From Bacillota bacterium (lineage in GTDB: Bacteria > Bacillota > UBA4882 > UBA8346), in NCBI GenBank assembly GCA_012728785.1, contig JAAYEK010000096.1, forward strand, positions 1-46,818: a stretch of 46,818 bases of DNA. The letters run 5' to 3'. Position numbers and translations under genes: made by a program. Each line of letters starts with the position of its first letter. Position 1 is the first letter of the stretch. Positions 17,274 through 25,856 of this stretch are shown here, piece by piece. The notes beneath the pieces are model-generated. The model was not told the origin of the DNA. It saw nothing but the letters and a program-made list of their open reading frames with translations, and made no database searches.

Positions 17274-17891
17274 ATGGATCAAACTATCGACGATAAACGG
17301 GCTGTTTTCTTTGATAAGTTAGCCGAAACGTGGGACACCTCCGGTCCTTCGCCAGCCGCTACCCTAGTTAGAGCCTTCCTCAAAAAGTTAAACCTGACCC
17401 CTGGAAGTATAATTCTGGATGTGGGAACCGGGACTGGGATGATGGTGCCGTATTTATTCGAACTGGAACCGGAAAAAGTAATGGCCTTGGACTTATCCGA
17501 AGTAATGCTTTCCAAGTTGCGAGCAAAATATGAAACCCATTATGGCGCTGAACTGATAGTTAGTCAAGGTGATGTCCATTTTCTTTCCCTCCCGGACGCT
17601 TCAATCGACGCCGCTATTTGTAACGGGGTTTATCCCCATTTTGATAATAAGCCCAAAGCTTTGGCGGAACTTTTGCGAGTGTTAAAGGCGAAGGGGATCA
17701 TCGCAATTAATCATTTTACCAACAAAGCTTTTATTAATAAAGTTCATGGGGAAGCCTCCGATCCTTTAATTCGAAAGGACTTGTTGGAGCCGGTGGAAGA
17801 TCTGGCGAACTTAGTTATAAAAGCCGGATTTAACATATTGGATATGGCAGATAACGAACACGAATACTACTTGATCGCGGAAAAGGTTTAA
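17274..17891 (+). CDS. Class I SAM-dependent methyltransferase
   Basis: The 205-residue protein has the SAM-binding motif I ILDVGTGTGMMVPYL (about residues 47-61), the acidic loop MALDLSEVML, motif II-like DASIDAAICNGVYPHF and post-motif LLRVLKAKGIIAINHF. It is a Methyltransf_11-type enzyme; the substrate cannot be read from the sequence. ATG 17274 follows AAGGAG; TTG 17271 is the alternative. One base separates its stop from the metal-transporter ATPase start, so they are co-expressed. This suggests a role linked to metal uptake, possibly modifying a small chelator or thiol ligand. Confidence 0.85.
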   Translation: MDQTIDDKRAVFFDKLAETWDTSGPSPAATLVRAFLKKLNLTPGSIILDVGTGTGMMVPYLFELEPEKVMALDLSEVMLSKLRAKYETHYGAELIVSQGDVHFLSLPDASIDAAICNGVYPHFDNKPKALAELLRVLKAKGIIAINHFTNKAFINKVHGEASDPLIRKDLLEPVEDLANLVIKAGFNILDMADNEHEYYLIAEKV

Positions 17892-17892
17892 A

Positions 17893-18591
17893 ATGGCGAG
17901 AGAATTAGGGATTGAACTTCATAATTTAGTTGCGGGATATAACCACAATCAGGTACTTAAGGGAATAGACTTGAAGGTGAAACAGGGTGAGGCGGTAGGT
18001 ATTGCCGGTCTTAATGGGGCCGGCAAAACTACGCTCTTTAAGGTGATGTTGGGTCTGATTCCGGTAACTGAAGGCCGAGTAAGTGTCCTGGGACGCGATC
18101 TTAGGACCGGAATTGATCGGGCCTGGGCGAGGCGGGAGATTGGCTATGTACCACAACAGACCACGCCCGGGAAATTGCCGGTTTCAGTACATGATGCTGT
18201 TTTAATGGGAAAGTGGGGCAAAGGCTATGGTTTCTTTCGTAAACCGCAACATTCCGACCATGAAGCTGTCGGTGCAACCTTGAAACGAGTTGGCCTGGCT
18301 GACTTAGAGTGGCAAGATTGCCGAAAGCTTTCCGGGGGCGAACAACAAAAGGTCTCCCTAGCCAGGGCGTTGGTCCGGGATGCCGTTATCTTGCTATTAG
18401 ACGAGCCTACCACTTATCTTGACCGTAATTTCCAGATTGAAATCCTGGAGTTGTTGAAAGAAATTCGAAATGAAGGCCAGCTTACTTTGATAACCATTAG
18501 TCACGATCCGGCGCATCTAAAAGCGATCTCCGACCGGATTTACCAATTGGACCAAGGCTCCTTACAGGTGGTAAATGATGAATCTGATTGA
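17893..18591 (+). CDS. Zinc/manganese-type ABC transporter ATPase
   Basis: The 232-residue ABC ATPase has Walker A GLNGAGKTT (about residues 38-46), Q-loop IGYVPQQ, signature LSGGEQQKVSLARAL, Walker B VILLLDEPT and switch His in TISHDP. Its neighbours, a ZnuB-type permease and a TroA/ZnuA-type binding protein, identify a cluster 9 metal importer. Zn2+ is the first guess; Mn2+ or another divalent ion cannot be excluded. The 3' end overlaps the permease start, indicating translational coupling. Confidence 0.88.
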   Translation: MARELGIELHNLVAGYNHNQVLKGIDLKVKQGEAVGIAGLNGAGKTTLFKVMLGLIPVTEGRVSVLGRDLRTGIDRAWARREIGYVPQQTTPGKLPVSVHDAVLMGKWGKGYGFFRKPQHSDHEAVGATLKRVGLADLEWQDCRKLSGGEQQKVSLARALVRDAVILLLDEPTTYLDRNFQIEILELLKEIRNEGQLTLITISHDPAHLKAISDRIYQLDQGSLQVVNDESD

Positions 18592-19393
18592 CTTCCTCAT
18601 GGTCCCTCTCTTTCAAAAGGCATTTTTAGGGGCTTTTCTTTCCGGAGTTGGACTTTCTTTACTGGGTGTGGTTATTTTGAACCTAAATTTGACCACGATC
18701 CGTTTTGCCTTAATGCATATTGCTTTACTCGGGGCCGCTGTGGGAATGGTCCTGGGTTTTTCGCCATTGGCCGGGGCAATGGTGGGAATCGTTTTGGCCT
18801 CATTTTTGCTGGGTCCGGTTGGAGACTACTTGAAAATGGACACCGGGGTTAGCGGAACACTTTTTATGACCGGTTCACTGGGTCTGGCCTTTATTCTTTT
18901 CTATAAGGCGGGAGTACCGGCTATGGATGCTTTCGCTTTATTCACCGGTAATGTTTTAGCATTACAAAGTAGCGACCTCTGGGCTATCGGCGGATTGGCT
19001 GCGATTATCATTTCGGTTTTCATCATCTTTTACCGAGAAATTCAAATGACTTTATATAATCCGGAACTAGCCGAGGCTTTGGGGGTGCCGGTCCGGAAAA
19101 TTCGAAACGGACTATTGCTGTTAACCGGTTTGGCTATTGGGATCAATATTCGGATGGTGGGAGCGTTGTTAATCGACGCGGCGGTCTTGCTTCCGGCAGT
19201 TGCTGCCTTAACTGTTTCCCGGAGTTTAAAAGCAGCTTTATTTTGGTCGGCGTTCTTTGGTATTTTCTCGCAAGTGGGAGGACTGATCGCATCGATGATC
19301 TTGGATTTACCCAGCGGCGCTAGTATCACGATGACTGCTGTTTTAGGAGTTTGCCTAGCCGGAATCTTTAACCGGATATTAAAACGAGTTTAA
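18575..19393 (+). CDS. Zinc/manganese-type ABC transporter permease
   Basis: The permease (272 residues) has about eight hydrophobic helices. The family's conserved cytoplasmic loop is present (MTLYNPELAEALGVPVRKI), followed by GLAIGINIRMVGALLIDAAVLLPAVAA, typical of ZnuB/MntB-type ABC-3 proteins. Two adjacent ATGs (18575, 18578) could start it; AGGTGG at about 18566 fits the second better. It overlaps the ATPase gene by 17 bases. The binding-protein gene follows after 135 bases that hold a dispersed repeat. Confidence 0.88.
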   Translation: MMNLIDFLMVPLFQKAFLGAFLSGVGLSLLGVVILNLNLTTIRFALMHIALLGAAVGMVLGFSPLAGAMVGIVLASFLLGPVGDYLKMDTGVSGTLFMTGSLGLAFILFYKAGVPAMDAFALFTGNVLALQSSDLWAIGGLAAIIISVFIIFYREIQMTLYNPELAEALGVPVRKIRNGLLLLTGLAIGINIRMVGALLIDAAVLLPAVAALTVSRSLKAALFWSAFFGIFSQVGGLIASMILDLPSGASITMTAVLGVCLAGIFNRILKRV

Positions 19394-19399
19394 AATAGT

Positions 19400-19466
19400 G
19401 AATCCGTGTTAATCTTGTCAAAAAGAGAAGGGACTTAGACAGGATTAACAGGATTAACGCGGATTT
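19400..19466 (+). repeat. Inverted dispersed intergenic repeat
   Basis: AATCCGTGTTAATCTTGTC is followed at about 19437-19465 by GACAGGATTAACAGGATTA and ACGCGGATT, its near-complement, forming an imperfect hairpin. A related fragment, ATCGGGATTAACAAGATTAA, lies at 17101-17120. This type of sequence recurs between genes in many genomes. It sits between the permease and the binding protein of one operon. Confidence 0.55.
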
Positions 19467-19528
19467 TTAAAAACCAACGATAAGCAGATAAGTTTCATAG
19501 TGGTTAAACAAGAAGGAGTGGGATAAGG

Positions 19529-20299
19529 ATGATTGATAAAAAGGGAAAATTACTGTTGAAACTGGTTTTAGTAATGGGTGTAATTTCGGTATGGGTGGGG
19601 TCTGTCATTCCAGCGGGGTGGTGTGCCCAATCAAAGGTGGTGGTAGCCTCCACCAGTTGGACCGGGGCAATTGCCAGGGCAGCGGGGGCTGATGAAGTCC
19701 GAGTGTTGGCGCCGTTGGAACTGAAACATCCGCCGGAGTATGACTACCGTCCGACGGATATCGCCAAATTGGGCCAGGCCTCAGCGGTGGTTTATGCCGG
19801 ATATGAGCCCTTCATGAAGAAATTGCTGGAGGCGGCCGGGTATCCGGAGTCGCAAACATTCAAAGTCAGAACTACCAATACCCCGGATAATTTGAAACAA
19901 CAAGCGCGGCAGTTAGCGGCGAAGCTAGGCACAGTAAAGCAGGAAACCGAATGGGAAGAAGAGTTTGAGCAAGTGGCGGTGGATATTTTAGAAAAAGCGA
20001 AGGTCCAAAATGCCGCACGAACTAGGGTGCTGGTCCAGCAACATCAACAGCCTTTTGTGGAATGGCTTGGTTATCAAGTTGTCGGCGTTTTCAGCGCCGA
20101 CGAACTTACCCCGGCAAAGGTGATGGAGTACGCCAACCTCCAACCGGATCTGGTAATCGATAATTATCACAACCCCCAAGGAAAGCCCATAGTAGCAGTG
20201 GCCAAGTGTGGCTATGCGGAGTTAATCAATTTTCCTTCGGTAAAAGCGCCGGGTCTGATCGAATTATTCAAGGAAAATGCGGGGAGATTAGGGTTATAG
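19529..20299 (+). CDS. Metal ABC transporter substrate-binding protein (ZnuA/TroA type)
   Basis: The 256-residue precursor has a signal peptide with cleavage after GWCA (about residue 32). The mature protein follows the TroA fold: VVVASTSWTGAIARAAGADEVRVLAP, then LKHPPEYDYRPTDIAKL with the first likely metal His, AVVYAGYEPFMKKL, VLVQQHQQPFVEWLGYQVV with a second His, and NYHNPQGKP with a third. It is shorter than typical ZnuA and lacks the His-rich loop. The upstream permease and ATPase define the transporter. GAAGGAG precedes ATG 19529. Metal specificity is not settled. Confidence 0.82.
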   Translation: MIDKKGKLLLKLVLVMGVISVWVGSVIPAGWCAQSKVVVASTSWTGAIARAAGADEVRVLAPLELKHPPEYDYRPTDIAKLGQASAVVYAGYEPFMKKLLEAAGYPESQTFKVRTTNTPDNLKQQARQLAAKLGTVKQETEWEEEFEQVAVDILEKAKVQNAARTRVLVQQHQQPFVEWLGYQVVGVFSADELTPAKVMEYANLQPDLVIDNYHNPQGKPIVAVAKCGYAELINFPSVKAPGLIELFKENAGRLGL

Positions 20300-20304
20300 T
20301 TATT

Positions 20305-20332
20305 TTGACATCAGGATACTAAATGATATAAT
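20305..20332 (+). promoter_or_regulatory. Consensus sigma-A promoter for the B12-uptake transcript
   Basis: TTGACA (20305-20310), 16-base spacer, TATAAT (20327-20332): both boxes are perfect. A second TATAAT at 20397-20402 with a weak -35 could give a shorter leader closer to the riboswitch. Confidence 0.75.
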
Positions 20333-20454
20333 GAGATAGTTAAATAATAATTTGAGTCACTCATGGGATTTTTAATTTATTATCAAAAGAATATGTTATA
20401 ATCTTCTTAGTCTTTTATTGGCTTGATCGGTTCTTTAGCGAACAATTTCATAAG

Positions 20455-20619
20455 TTTATCAGGTGTCCGGATAGTTCCGGATGAAAAGGGAAAGCGGTGT
20501 GAATCCGCTACAGCCCCCGCTACTGTAAGTGAGGATGCTCAATCAAACAACAGCCACTGGTTTAACCGGGAAGGCGATTGGGTCAGATGATTCACGAGTC
20601 AGGAGACCTGCCTGATAAA
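20455..20619 (+). ncRNA. Cobalamin riboswitch controlling btuFCD
   Basis: Conserved blocks of the B12 aptamer are present in order: GGGAAAGCGGTGTGAATCCGC, ACAGCCCCCGCTACTGTAA, CAGCCACTGG, CCGGGAAGGCG, and the closing GAGTCAGGAGACCTGCC. The ends pair as P1 (TTTATCAGG 20455-20463 with CCTGATAAA 20611-20619). Adenosyl- or related cobalamin binding should switch off the downstream uptake genes. The expression platform is a terminator/antiterminator pair just downstream. Confidence 0.95.
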
Positions 20620-20671
20620 TCTCAATAAGTACCTTCGGTGGGAAGGAAGCGTCGGCTTTAACAGACTGATT

Positions 20672-20706
20672 AAGCCTCTTCCAATATTTACGGAGGGGGC
20701 TTTTAT
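20672..20706 (+). terminator. Riboswitch-controlled terminator
   Basis: AAGCCTCTTCC (20672-20682) pairs with GGAGGGGGCTT (20692-20702, with G-U pairs), followed by T-rich sequence. GGCTT at 20654-20658 can instead pair with AAGCC at 20672-20676, an apparent antiterminator, so the two folds exclude each other. Confidence 0.75.
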
Positions 20707-20843
20707 TTGTTTAATCTTTTACAATTATTAAACCTCACAAAATGAGTTTCGATTGTACATTATAGATTATAAATTGTGAATTGCTGCTCTGGGGGCAAGT
20801 AGTAGCTGACGGGGACGATTACTTGAAAAAGGTGGCCGGATAA

Positions 20844-21788
20844 TTGTTTAAAAAGCGCAATCTGATTTTGATATTGGTTGGATTAGTAATTATCGGATTA
20901 CTTACTTACTTAACGGTCCCCGATAATGCCGACCGAAGGCGACCGACCGAGGGTTCTTCACTCAAGGTTTTCGATTCGTATCAGCGGGCGATTACAATTG
21001 ACCAAGAACCATCCCGAGTAGTATCGTTGGCTCCGAATATTACCGAGATTATATTTGCCTTGGGAAAAGGAGCGACCTTAGTTGGTAAGACCGACTTTTG
21101 CGACTACCCGGAGGAAGTGGGTGGCATCGAATCGGTGGGAGATATTATGAACCCTAATATTGAAAAAATCCTGGAACTGGATCCGGATATTATAATTGCT
21201 TCAAACCATTTTCAAAAGACAGTCCTAAAAAAACTTGAGGCTCTGGGACTTAAAGTTGCGATTTTAGATGGAAAAGAAAGTTTTAACGGCGTTTATGATA
21301 CCATCAGGCAGGTGGGGCAGATCTTGTATGCTAATGAAAAAGCCGTTGAGCTGATCGCCGCTATGCAACAGAAAGTATCTTATATTACTTCCGTAGTCGA
21401 ACAGGGCAGAAAACCAAAAGTTTATTATGTAGTGTTTTATGGAGACGGAGGGTTTTACACTGCGGGCAAAGATACTTTTATCGGCAATGTGTTGACAATG
21501 GCTGGTGGTGATAATGCCGCCGCTGATTCTGAAGGTTGGCAATACAGTATCGAAAAATTAGTTGAACAAGATCCGGAGTTCTTGATCTGTTCCAAATTTT
21601 ATCATACCAAGGCTGTTCTTGAGAGAACGTCCGGTTTAAAAGATGTGCGAGCTATCAAAGAAGGAAAACTACTGGAGATCGATCATAATCTACTGGATCG
21701 GCAAGGACCGAGGTTGACGGAGGGACTGGAAACCTTAGCCCGGTTGCTCCACCCGGAAATTTTTGATGATTACCCAAAGGAGCTATAA
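20844..21788 (+). CDS. btuF: Cobalamin ABC transporter substrate-binding protein
   Basis: The 314-residue protein has an N-terminal membrane/signal anchor (residues about 6-24) without a lipobox Cys. The BtuF/FhuD-type two-lobe fold follows: SRVVSLAPNITEIIFALGKGATLVGKTDFCDYP, then LELDPDIIIASNHF, GQILYANEKAVEL and AGGDNAAADSEGWQYSIEKLVEQDPEFLI. The preceding B12 riboswitch and the FecCD-type permease and ATPase downstream identify cobalamin (or cobinamide) as the ligand. Start TTG 20844 follows AAAAAGGTGG. It is probably tethered to the inner membrane by an uncleaved N-terminal helix. Confidence 0.88.
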   Translation: MFKKRNLILILVGLVIIGLLTYLTVPDNADRRRPTEGSSLKVFDSYQRAITIDQEPSRVVSLAPNITEIIFALGKGATLVGKTDFCDYPEEVGGIESVGDIMNPNIEKILELDPDIIIASNHFQKTVLKKLEALGLKVAILDGKESFNGVYDTIRQVGQILYANEKAVELIAAMQQKVSYITSVVEQGRKPKVYYVVFYGDGGFYTAGKDTFIGNVLTMAGGDNAAADSEGWQYSIEKLVEQDPEFLICSKFYHTKAVLERTSGLKDVRAIKEGKLLEIDHNLLDRQGPRLTEGLETLARLLHPEIFDDYPKEL

Positions 21789-21796
21789 ACGATATC

Positions 21797-22849
21797 ATGA
21801 GTTACATCAATAACCGCAGTTTTTATCAAAAAGTTTTTTGGGCCGGAGTCGTTTTGTTAATCTTGGTGTTAGTTACCGTCGCCACCTTTGGAGTAGCCAA
21901 GATTTCCTGGAACCAAAGCCTAAAGATAATTTTGAATAAATTACCGGTTCTAAACAAACTAATCCCGGTGGAAAACATCAAGTACTCTTCGAGAAATATC
22001 GTCTTGAATTTGAGACTGCCGCGAATTTTATTGGCCGCATTGGTAGGCGCCGGATTGGCAGTGACGGGTGCTGCATTCCAAGGAATCTTTAAAAACCCTC
22101 TGGCCGAGCCATATGTGGTGGGAATTTCTTCGGGGGCCGCTTTGGGCGCTGCATTAACCATGGCTCTGGGCGCTGAAAAAATCGCTTTCGGTTTTGGGCT
22201 TGTCACGGTCAACGCTTTTCTCGGGGCGGTCGGGACCGGATTATTGGTTTACAATATCGCCCGCATCGGACATCGAATCTCAAGCATTACGCTATTACTG
22301 ACCGGGACCGCCGTTAATATCTTACTAACCTCTCTTGTTTCCTTGATTATGACCTTTAAACGGGAGCAGATCGAAAGAATAGTCATCTGGACTATGGGGA
22401 GCGTGGCTACGGCTGATTGGAATGAAGTTTTGACGGTGCTGCCGGTAGTCTTTGGCGTTATGATTGTAATCCGGATCTTTGCCAGAGACTTAAACATGAT
22501 GTTGTTAGGGGATGAAAGCGCTAAAAGCCTGGGAGTGGAAGTGGAAAAAGTTAAAAAGTACCTTCTATTAATCTGCTCATTGATGGTGGCCATGATTGTC
22601 TCCGTAAGCGGTGTGATTGGATTTGTCGGGCTGATCATTCCCCACATGGTTCGGATGTTATTCGGCCCCGACCATCGGGTCGTGATTCCTTTTTCAGCCT
22701 TGGGAGGGGCCCTGTTATTGATTATCTGCGATACTATTGCCCGAACCATAGCGGCGCCGAACGAGATTCCCATCGGGGTCATTACAGCCATCTGTGGTGT
22801 GCCTTTCTTCTTGTCCTTGCTCTATCAAAACAAAAAGAAGGTCTTTTAG
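21797..22849 (+). CDS. btuC: Cobalamin ABC transporter permease
   Basis: The 350-residue FecCD-family permease has about ten hydrophobic helices. Hallmarks are LRLPRILLAALVGAGLAVTGAAFQGIFKNPLAEPYVVGISSGAALGAAL near the N-terminus, split by the first two helices. The cytoplasmic coupling loop LGDESAKSLGVEVEKVK and the late VSGVIGFVGLIIPHMVRMLFGPDHR also fit. With BtuF and BtuD it forms the inner-membrane B12 importer. Eight bases separate it from btuF, and its stop lies four bases before the btuD start. Confidence 0.93.
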   Translation: MSYINNRSFYQKVFWAGVVLLILVLVTVATFGVAKISWNQSLKIILNKLPVLNKLIPVENIKYSSRNIVLNLRLPRILLAALVGAGLAVTGAAFQGIFKNPLAEPYVVGISSGAALGAALTMALGAEKIAFGFGLVTVNAFLGAVGTGLLVYNIARIGHRISSITLLLTGTAVNILLTSLVSLIMTFKREQIERIVIWTMGSVATADWNEVLTVLPVVFGVMIVIRIFARDLNMMLLGDESAKSLGVEVEKVKKYLLLICSLMVAMIVSVSGVIGFVGLIIPHMVRMLFGPDHRVVIPFSALGGALLLIICDTIARTIAAPNEIPIGVITAICGVPFFLSLLYQNKKKVF

Positions 22850-22853
22850 GAAG

Positions 22854-23648
22854 ATGTCAAATCAAGAAGCAGTCAGAACTAAGCAACTGAGTTTCTCCTA
22901 TGGCGGGAAACCGGTCTTGGAGAATATCAATCTTAATATTATCAAGGGTAAATTTTACGCCGTTCTGGGGCCCAATGGTTCCGGTAAAACTACCTTGCTT
23001 AGGAATATCGCTAAATCAGTGGATCTTAAGGAAGATACCGTTTTTATTAATGGAAACGACGTCAAACCGATGGGACGGAAAAGTCTAGCCAAAGAACTGG
23101 CCGTAGTCCCTCAAAGTGTTGAGTTTCAGTTTGATTTTTTAGTGCTGGATTTAGTATTGATGGGCAGAGCTCCTTATCTATCACGATTTGCCATGGAGAG
23201 CGAGGCTGATCTGGAAATAGCTCAACAAGTGATGGAGAATATGGATATTTGGCATTTGAAGGACCGGAGCATTCATACTTTAAGCGGCGGTGAAAGGCAA
23301 AGGGTGATGGTTGCCCGGGCGATGGCTCAAAAAACGGGAATTATCTTACTGGATGAACCCGTTTCCCACTTGGATATTTATCATCAGATCGAATTGTTGA
23401 AACAGATCAAAACCCTCAATAAAACCGGTGAGATTACCGTCTTGGCGGCCCTGCACGATCTGAATTTGGCGGCTGCTTTCGGTGACTATTTGATCTTTAT
23501 GAACCAGGGTAAGATCCATAGCCAGGGGATGCCTGCCGAGATTTGTAAAGAAGAAATCATTAAAGAAATTTATGGGGTAGAGGTAGAGGTGAAGATGGTT
23601 TCCGAGACCGGAAGACCTTATATTATTCCTAAAATTGAATATCAATAA
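22854..23648 (+). CDS. btuD: Cobalamin ABC transporter ATPase
   Basis: The 264-residue ABC ATPase has Walker A LGPNGSGKTTLL (about residues 36-47), Q-loop AVVPQSVEFQF, signature LSGGERQRVMVARAMAQ, Walker B GIILLDEPVSHLD and switch His ALHDL. It belongs to the FepC/BtuD group that energises siderophore and B12 permeases. The open frame reaches back to 22794 inside btuC, but ATG 22854 is the first start consistent with the family's N-terminus. The AGGAAG near it is close-spaced, so coupling to btuC translation is likely. Confidence 0.92.
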   Translation: MSNQEAVRTKQLSFSYGGKPVLENINLNIIKGKFYAVLGPNGSGKTTLLRNIAKSVDLKEDTVFINGNDVKPMGRKSLAKELAVVPQSVEFQFDFLVLDLVLMGRAPYLSRFAMESEADLEIAQQVMENMDIWHLKDRSIHTLSGGERQRVMVARAMAQKTGIILLDEPVSHLDIYHQIELLKQIKTLNKTGEITVLAALHDLNLAAAFGDYLIFMNQGKIHSQGMPAEICKEEIIKEIYGVEVEVKMVSETGRPYIIPKIEYQ

Positions 23649-23650
23649 TA

Positions 23651-23668
23651 AGCGAGTTTCATAATTAC
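23651..23668 (+). repeat. Solo copy of the 33586 palindrome terminus
   Basis: GCGAGTTTCATAATTACG right after btuD matches the left end of the MITE-like palindrome at 33586 (GCGAGTTTCATAATT). No opposite arm follows, so it may be a truncated copy. Confidence 0.45.
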
Positions 23669-23679
23669 GCTAATTTTTC

Positions 23680-23841
23680 AGCCCAAGGCGCCGCAAAACG
23701 GCTTAATAGGGAAACAGGTGTCGAATCCTGTGCGGTCCCGCCACTGTATTAGGGGAGTAACTTGACAATCAGCCACTGGATAACAACCGGGAAGGCGTCA
23801 AGTAGACGATGAACCTAGAGCCAGGAGACCTGCCTTGAGCT
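23680..23841 (+). ncRNA. Second cobalamin riboswitch, controlling btuB-tonB-exbBD
   Basis: A second complete B12 aptamer contains TAGGGAAACAGGTGTCGAAT, CCTGTGCGGTCCCGCCACTGT, CAGCCACTGG, CCGGGAAGGCGTC and GAGCCAGGAGACCTGCC. P1 forms between AGCCCAAGG (23680-23688) and CCTTGAGCT (23833-23841). It separates inner-membrane transport genes from outer-membrane transport genes, so each half has its own B12 control. Confidence 0.95.
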
Positions 23842-23896
23842 AAATATCACGGCCTACGGGAGATAGGAGGATGATGCCGATGTTTTATTGGATAAC

Positions 23897-23934
23897 AGTC
23901 TTTGATCCCTAGTTGTTGGAACAAAGACTTTTTT
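23897..23934 (+). terminator. Terminator of the second riboswitch
   Basis: AGTCTTTG (23897-23904) pairs with CAAAGACT (23922-23929), followed by T6. It lies between the aptamer and the btuB ribosome binding site, as expected for transcriptional control. Confidence 0.85.
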
Positions 23935-23991
23935 GTCGGTTGAGCGAACCCTAAAATTCATGATTTTGAAAATAGTTAAGGAGGTTTTAAC

Positions 23992-25809
23992 TTGAAAAAG
24001 CTGGGCTTGATCATTATCTTGGCTTTGATTATCAATACATATTCGACGGTTACCCATGTTCGGGCCGAAGAGGAGGAGATCGCCGTGGAAGAGGTGGTGG
24101 TCACCGCCACTCGCACCGAACAAGAAGCCAGGATGGTTCCTGGAAAAACGGAGGTGATCACCGCAGAGGTGATTGGAACTTCGGGAGTAACTACGGTAGC
24201 GGAAGTTTTAATGAAGGAAGGTATTGTTATCTCCAGTTACGGTGGGGCTTCAGGAACCGCTACCGTCCAACTTGACGGTGCCGACGCCACGGAAACCTTG
24301 GTGTTGATAAACGGGACGCCGGCCAATACCGGTTGCAGCGGAGAGGTGGACTTAAGTTACTTTCCGGTTGCCGGGATTAAACGGATTGAAGTATCCCATG
24401 GACCCTTATCGGCGTTATACGGCGCTAATGCCTTGGGAGGGGTAGTCAATATTATCACCGATTTAACCGGGGAAACTCAAAGCAATGTTTCAATAAGTGG
24501 CGGTGATTTTGACACCAAAGATTTGGGATTCACCTTGCAACGGGAAAGATGGGGACTGGCCGTGGGAGGAAGTAAAACCGACGGCCACCGCAAACGTTCC
24601 GCTACTGATAAATATTATTTATTGGGTCAGTATGATTTCATTCAAAGCGAGGATGAATATCTCTCTTTGTACTGGCAATATCTGACTAAGGATTCGGAAG
24701 TTCCGGGTTTGGAAACCTACCCCTTAGAGGCTGCGGAGCAAGGGGAAGAAAACGCATCTTTGAACTTGAACGGAAAAAGTTTTTGGTTGAACGGGGTATG
24801 GGAATATAAACTTTTCGGACAGACACTGGATCTGAAATATGATGACGACGGTCCTATTCCCGACCATGCCCGCCATCGGGCGGCAAACTACGGTTGCGAT
24901 CTGGCCGGACTGTATCATTTGGGCCAACATGAATTGTTGAGCGGCCTCATGTTTAAAACCAGTGAGTTTGACAGTACTTTAAGCGGCAAACATGATCTGG
25001 AGAACAGCGGTGTATTCCTTCAGGATGACTGGGAAATTCAAAGGGGATTGAATCTGGTATCCGGGATTCGGTGGGACTATAGCAGCAAATATTCGTCTCC
25101 GGTGACACCCCGGATTGCGCTGGTCAAATCCTTATCGGAATATACAACCGTTAAACTCGGCTATGGGAAAGCTTTTCGGGCTCCCACCATTAATGACTTA
25201 TATTGGGACCAACCCGCTTATGGAATGTACGGTAACGAGGACCTAAAACCGGAAGAAGGCGAACGTTACGAGATTATCCAGGAGTGGCGGCAAGGCAGTC
25301 AAGGGCTGACAGTTAGTTTTTTTCAGAGTTACTTAACTAACGGGATCCGGTGGGACGATCCGGAAGGAGACTTTACTTATACTGTTGTTAATATTGATAA
25401 ATTACGAACCTATGGCGCAGGCATCGATTGGAAGAATACCTGGCAAAACAGGTACACTTGCCGCCTGGGTTATCAATGGCAGGATGAGAGAGCTTGGGAC
25501 TCATCTACCGGAAGCTATACCATTGATCGAAATTTTTTCGGTTCCAACCATTTCAACTTGGGGTTCAGTGTAAAATCTGGGCCCTGGCAATCGGGATTGA
25601 ATTGGAAATGGGTTCAAAACCGGATGAACCAAGGCAGCACTAAGATGCCTGACTACCATACGGGCGACTTTAATCTGGGCTATCAAGTCAATGTTCAATG
25701 GAGAGTAATGTTGGCGGTTAATAATGTCACAAATGAACAATATGCAATCCAAAACGGTTATCCGCTACCCGGACGGGAAATGAAACTTAGTTTAAATTAT
25801 CAATTTTAA
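23992..25809 (+). CDS. btuB: TonB-dependent cobalamin receptor
   Basis: This outer-membrane receptor of 605 residues is close to BtuB length. A signal peptide is cleaved near VRA (residue 25). The TonB box EEVVVTA lies at about 33-39. The plug domain (about 45-150) has LVLINGTPANTG and GPLSALYGANALGGVVNIIT. A 22-strand barrel is expected in the rest; the C-terminal NVTNEQYAIQNGYPLPGREM is typical and the last residue is Phe. The upstream B12 riboswitch points to corrinoid as substrate. Start TTG 23992 follows AAGGAGG. Its presence requires an outer membrane. Confidence 0.93.
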   Translation: MKKLGLIIILALIINTYSTVTHVRAEEEEIAVEEVVVTATRTEQEARMVPGKTEVITAEVIGTSGVTTVAEVLMKEGIVISSYGGASGTATVQLDGADATETLVLINGTPANTGCSGEVDLSYFPVAGIKRIEVSHGPLSALYGANALGGVVNIITDLTGETQSNVSISGGDFDTKDLGFTLQRERWGLAVGGSKTDGHRKRSATDKYYLLGQYDFIQSEDEYLSLYWQYLTKDSEVPGLETYPLEAAEQGEENASLNLNGKSFWLNGVWEYKLFGQTLDLKYDDDGPIPDHARHRAANYGCDLAGLYHLGQHELLSGLMFKTSEFDSTLSGKHDLENSGVFLQDDWEIQRGLNLVSGIRWDYSSKYSSPVTPRIALVKSLSEYTTVKLGYGKAFRAPTINDLYWDQPAYGMYGNEDLKPEEGERYEIIQEWRQGSQGLTVSFFQSYLTNGIRWDDPEGDFTYTVVNIDKLRTYGAGIDWKNTWQNRYTCRLGYQWQDERAWDSSTGSYTIDRNFFGSNHFNLGFSVKSGPWQSGLNWKWVQNRMNQGSTKMPDYHTGDFNLGYQVNVQWRVMLAVNNVTNEQYAIQNGYPLPGREMKLSLNYQF

Positions 25810-25856
25810 TACTGCCGGATTAAGGTTTAAATAACTTCTGCTTTTTGAGGTAAATC

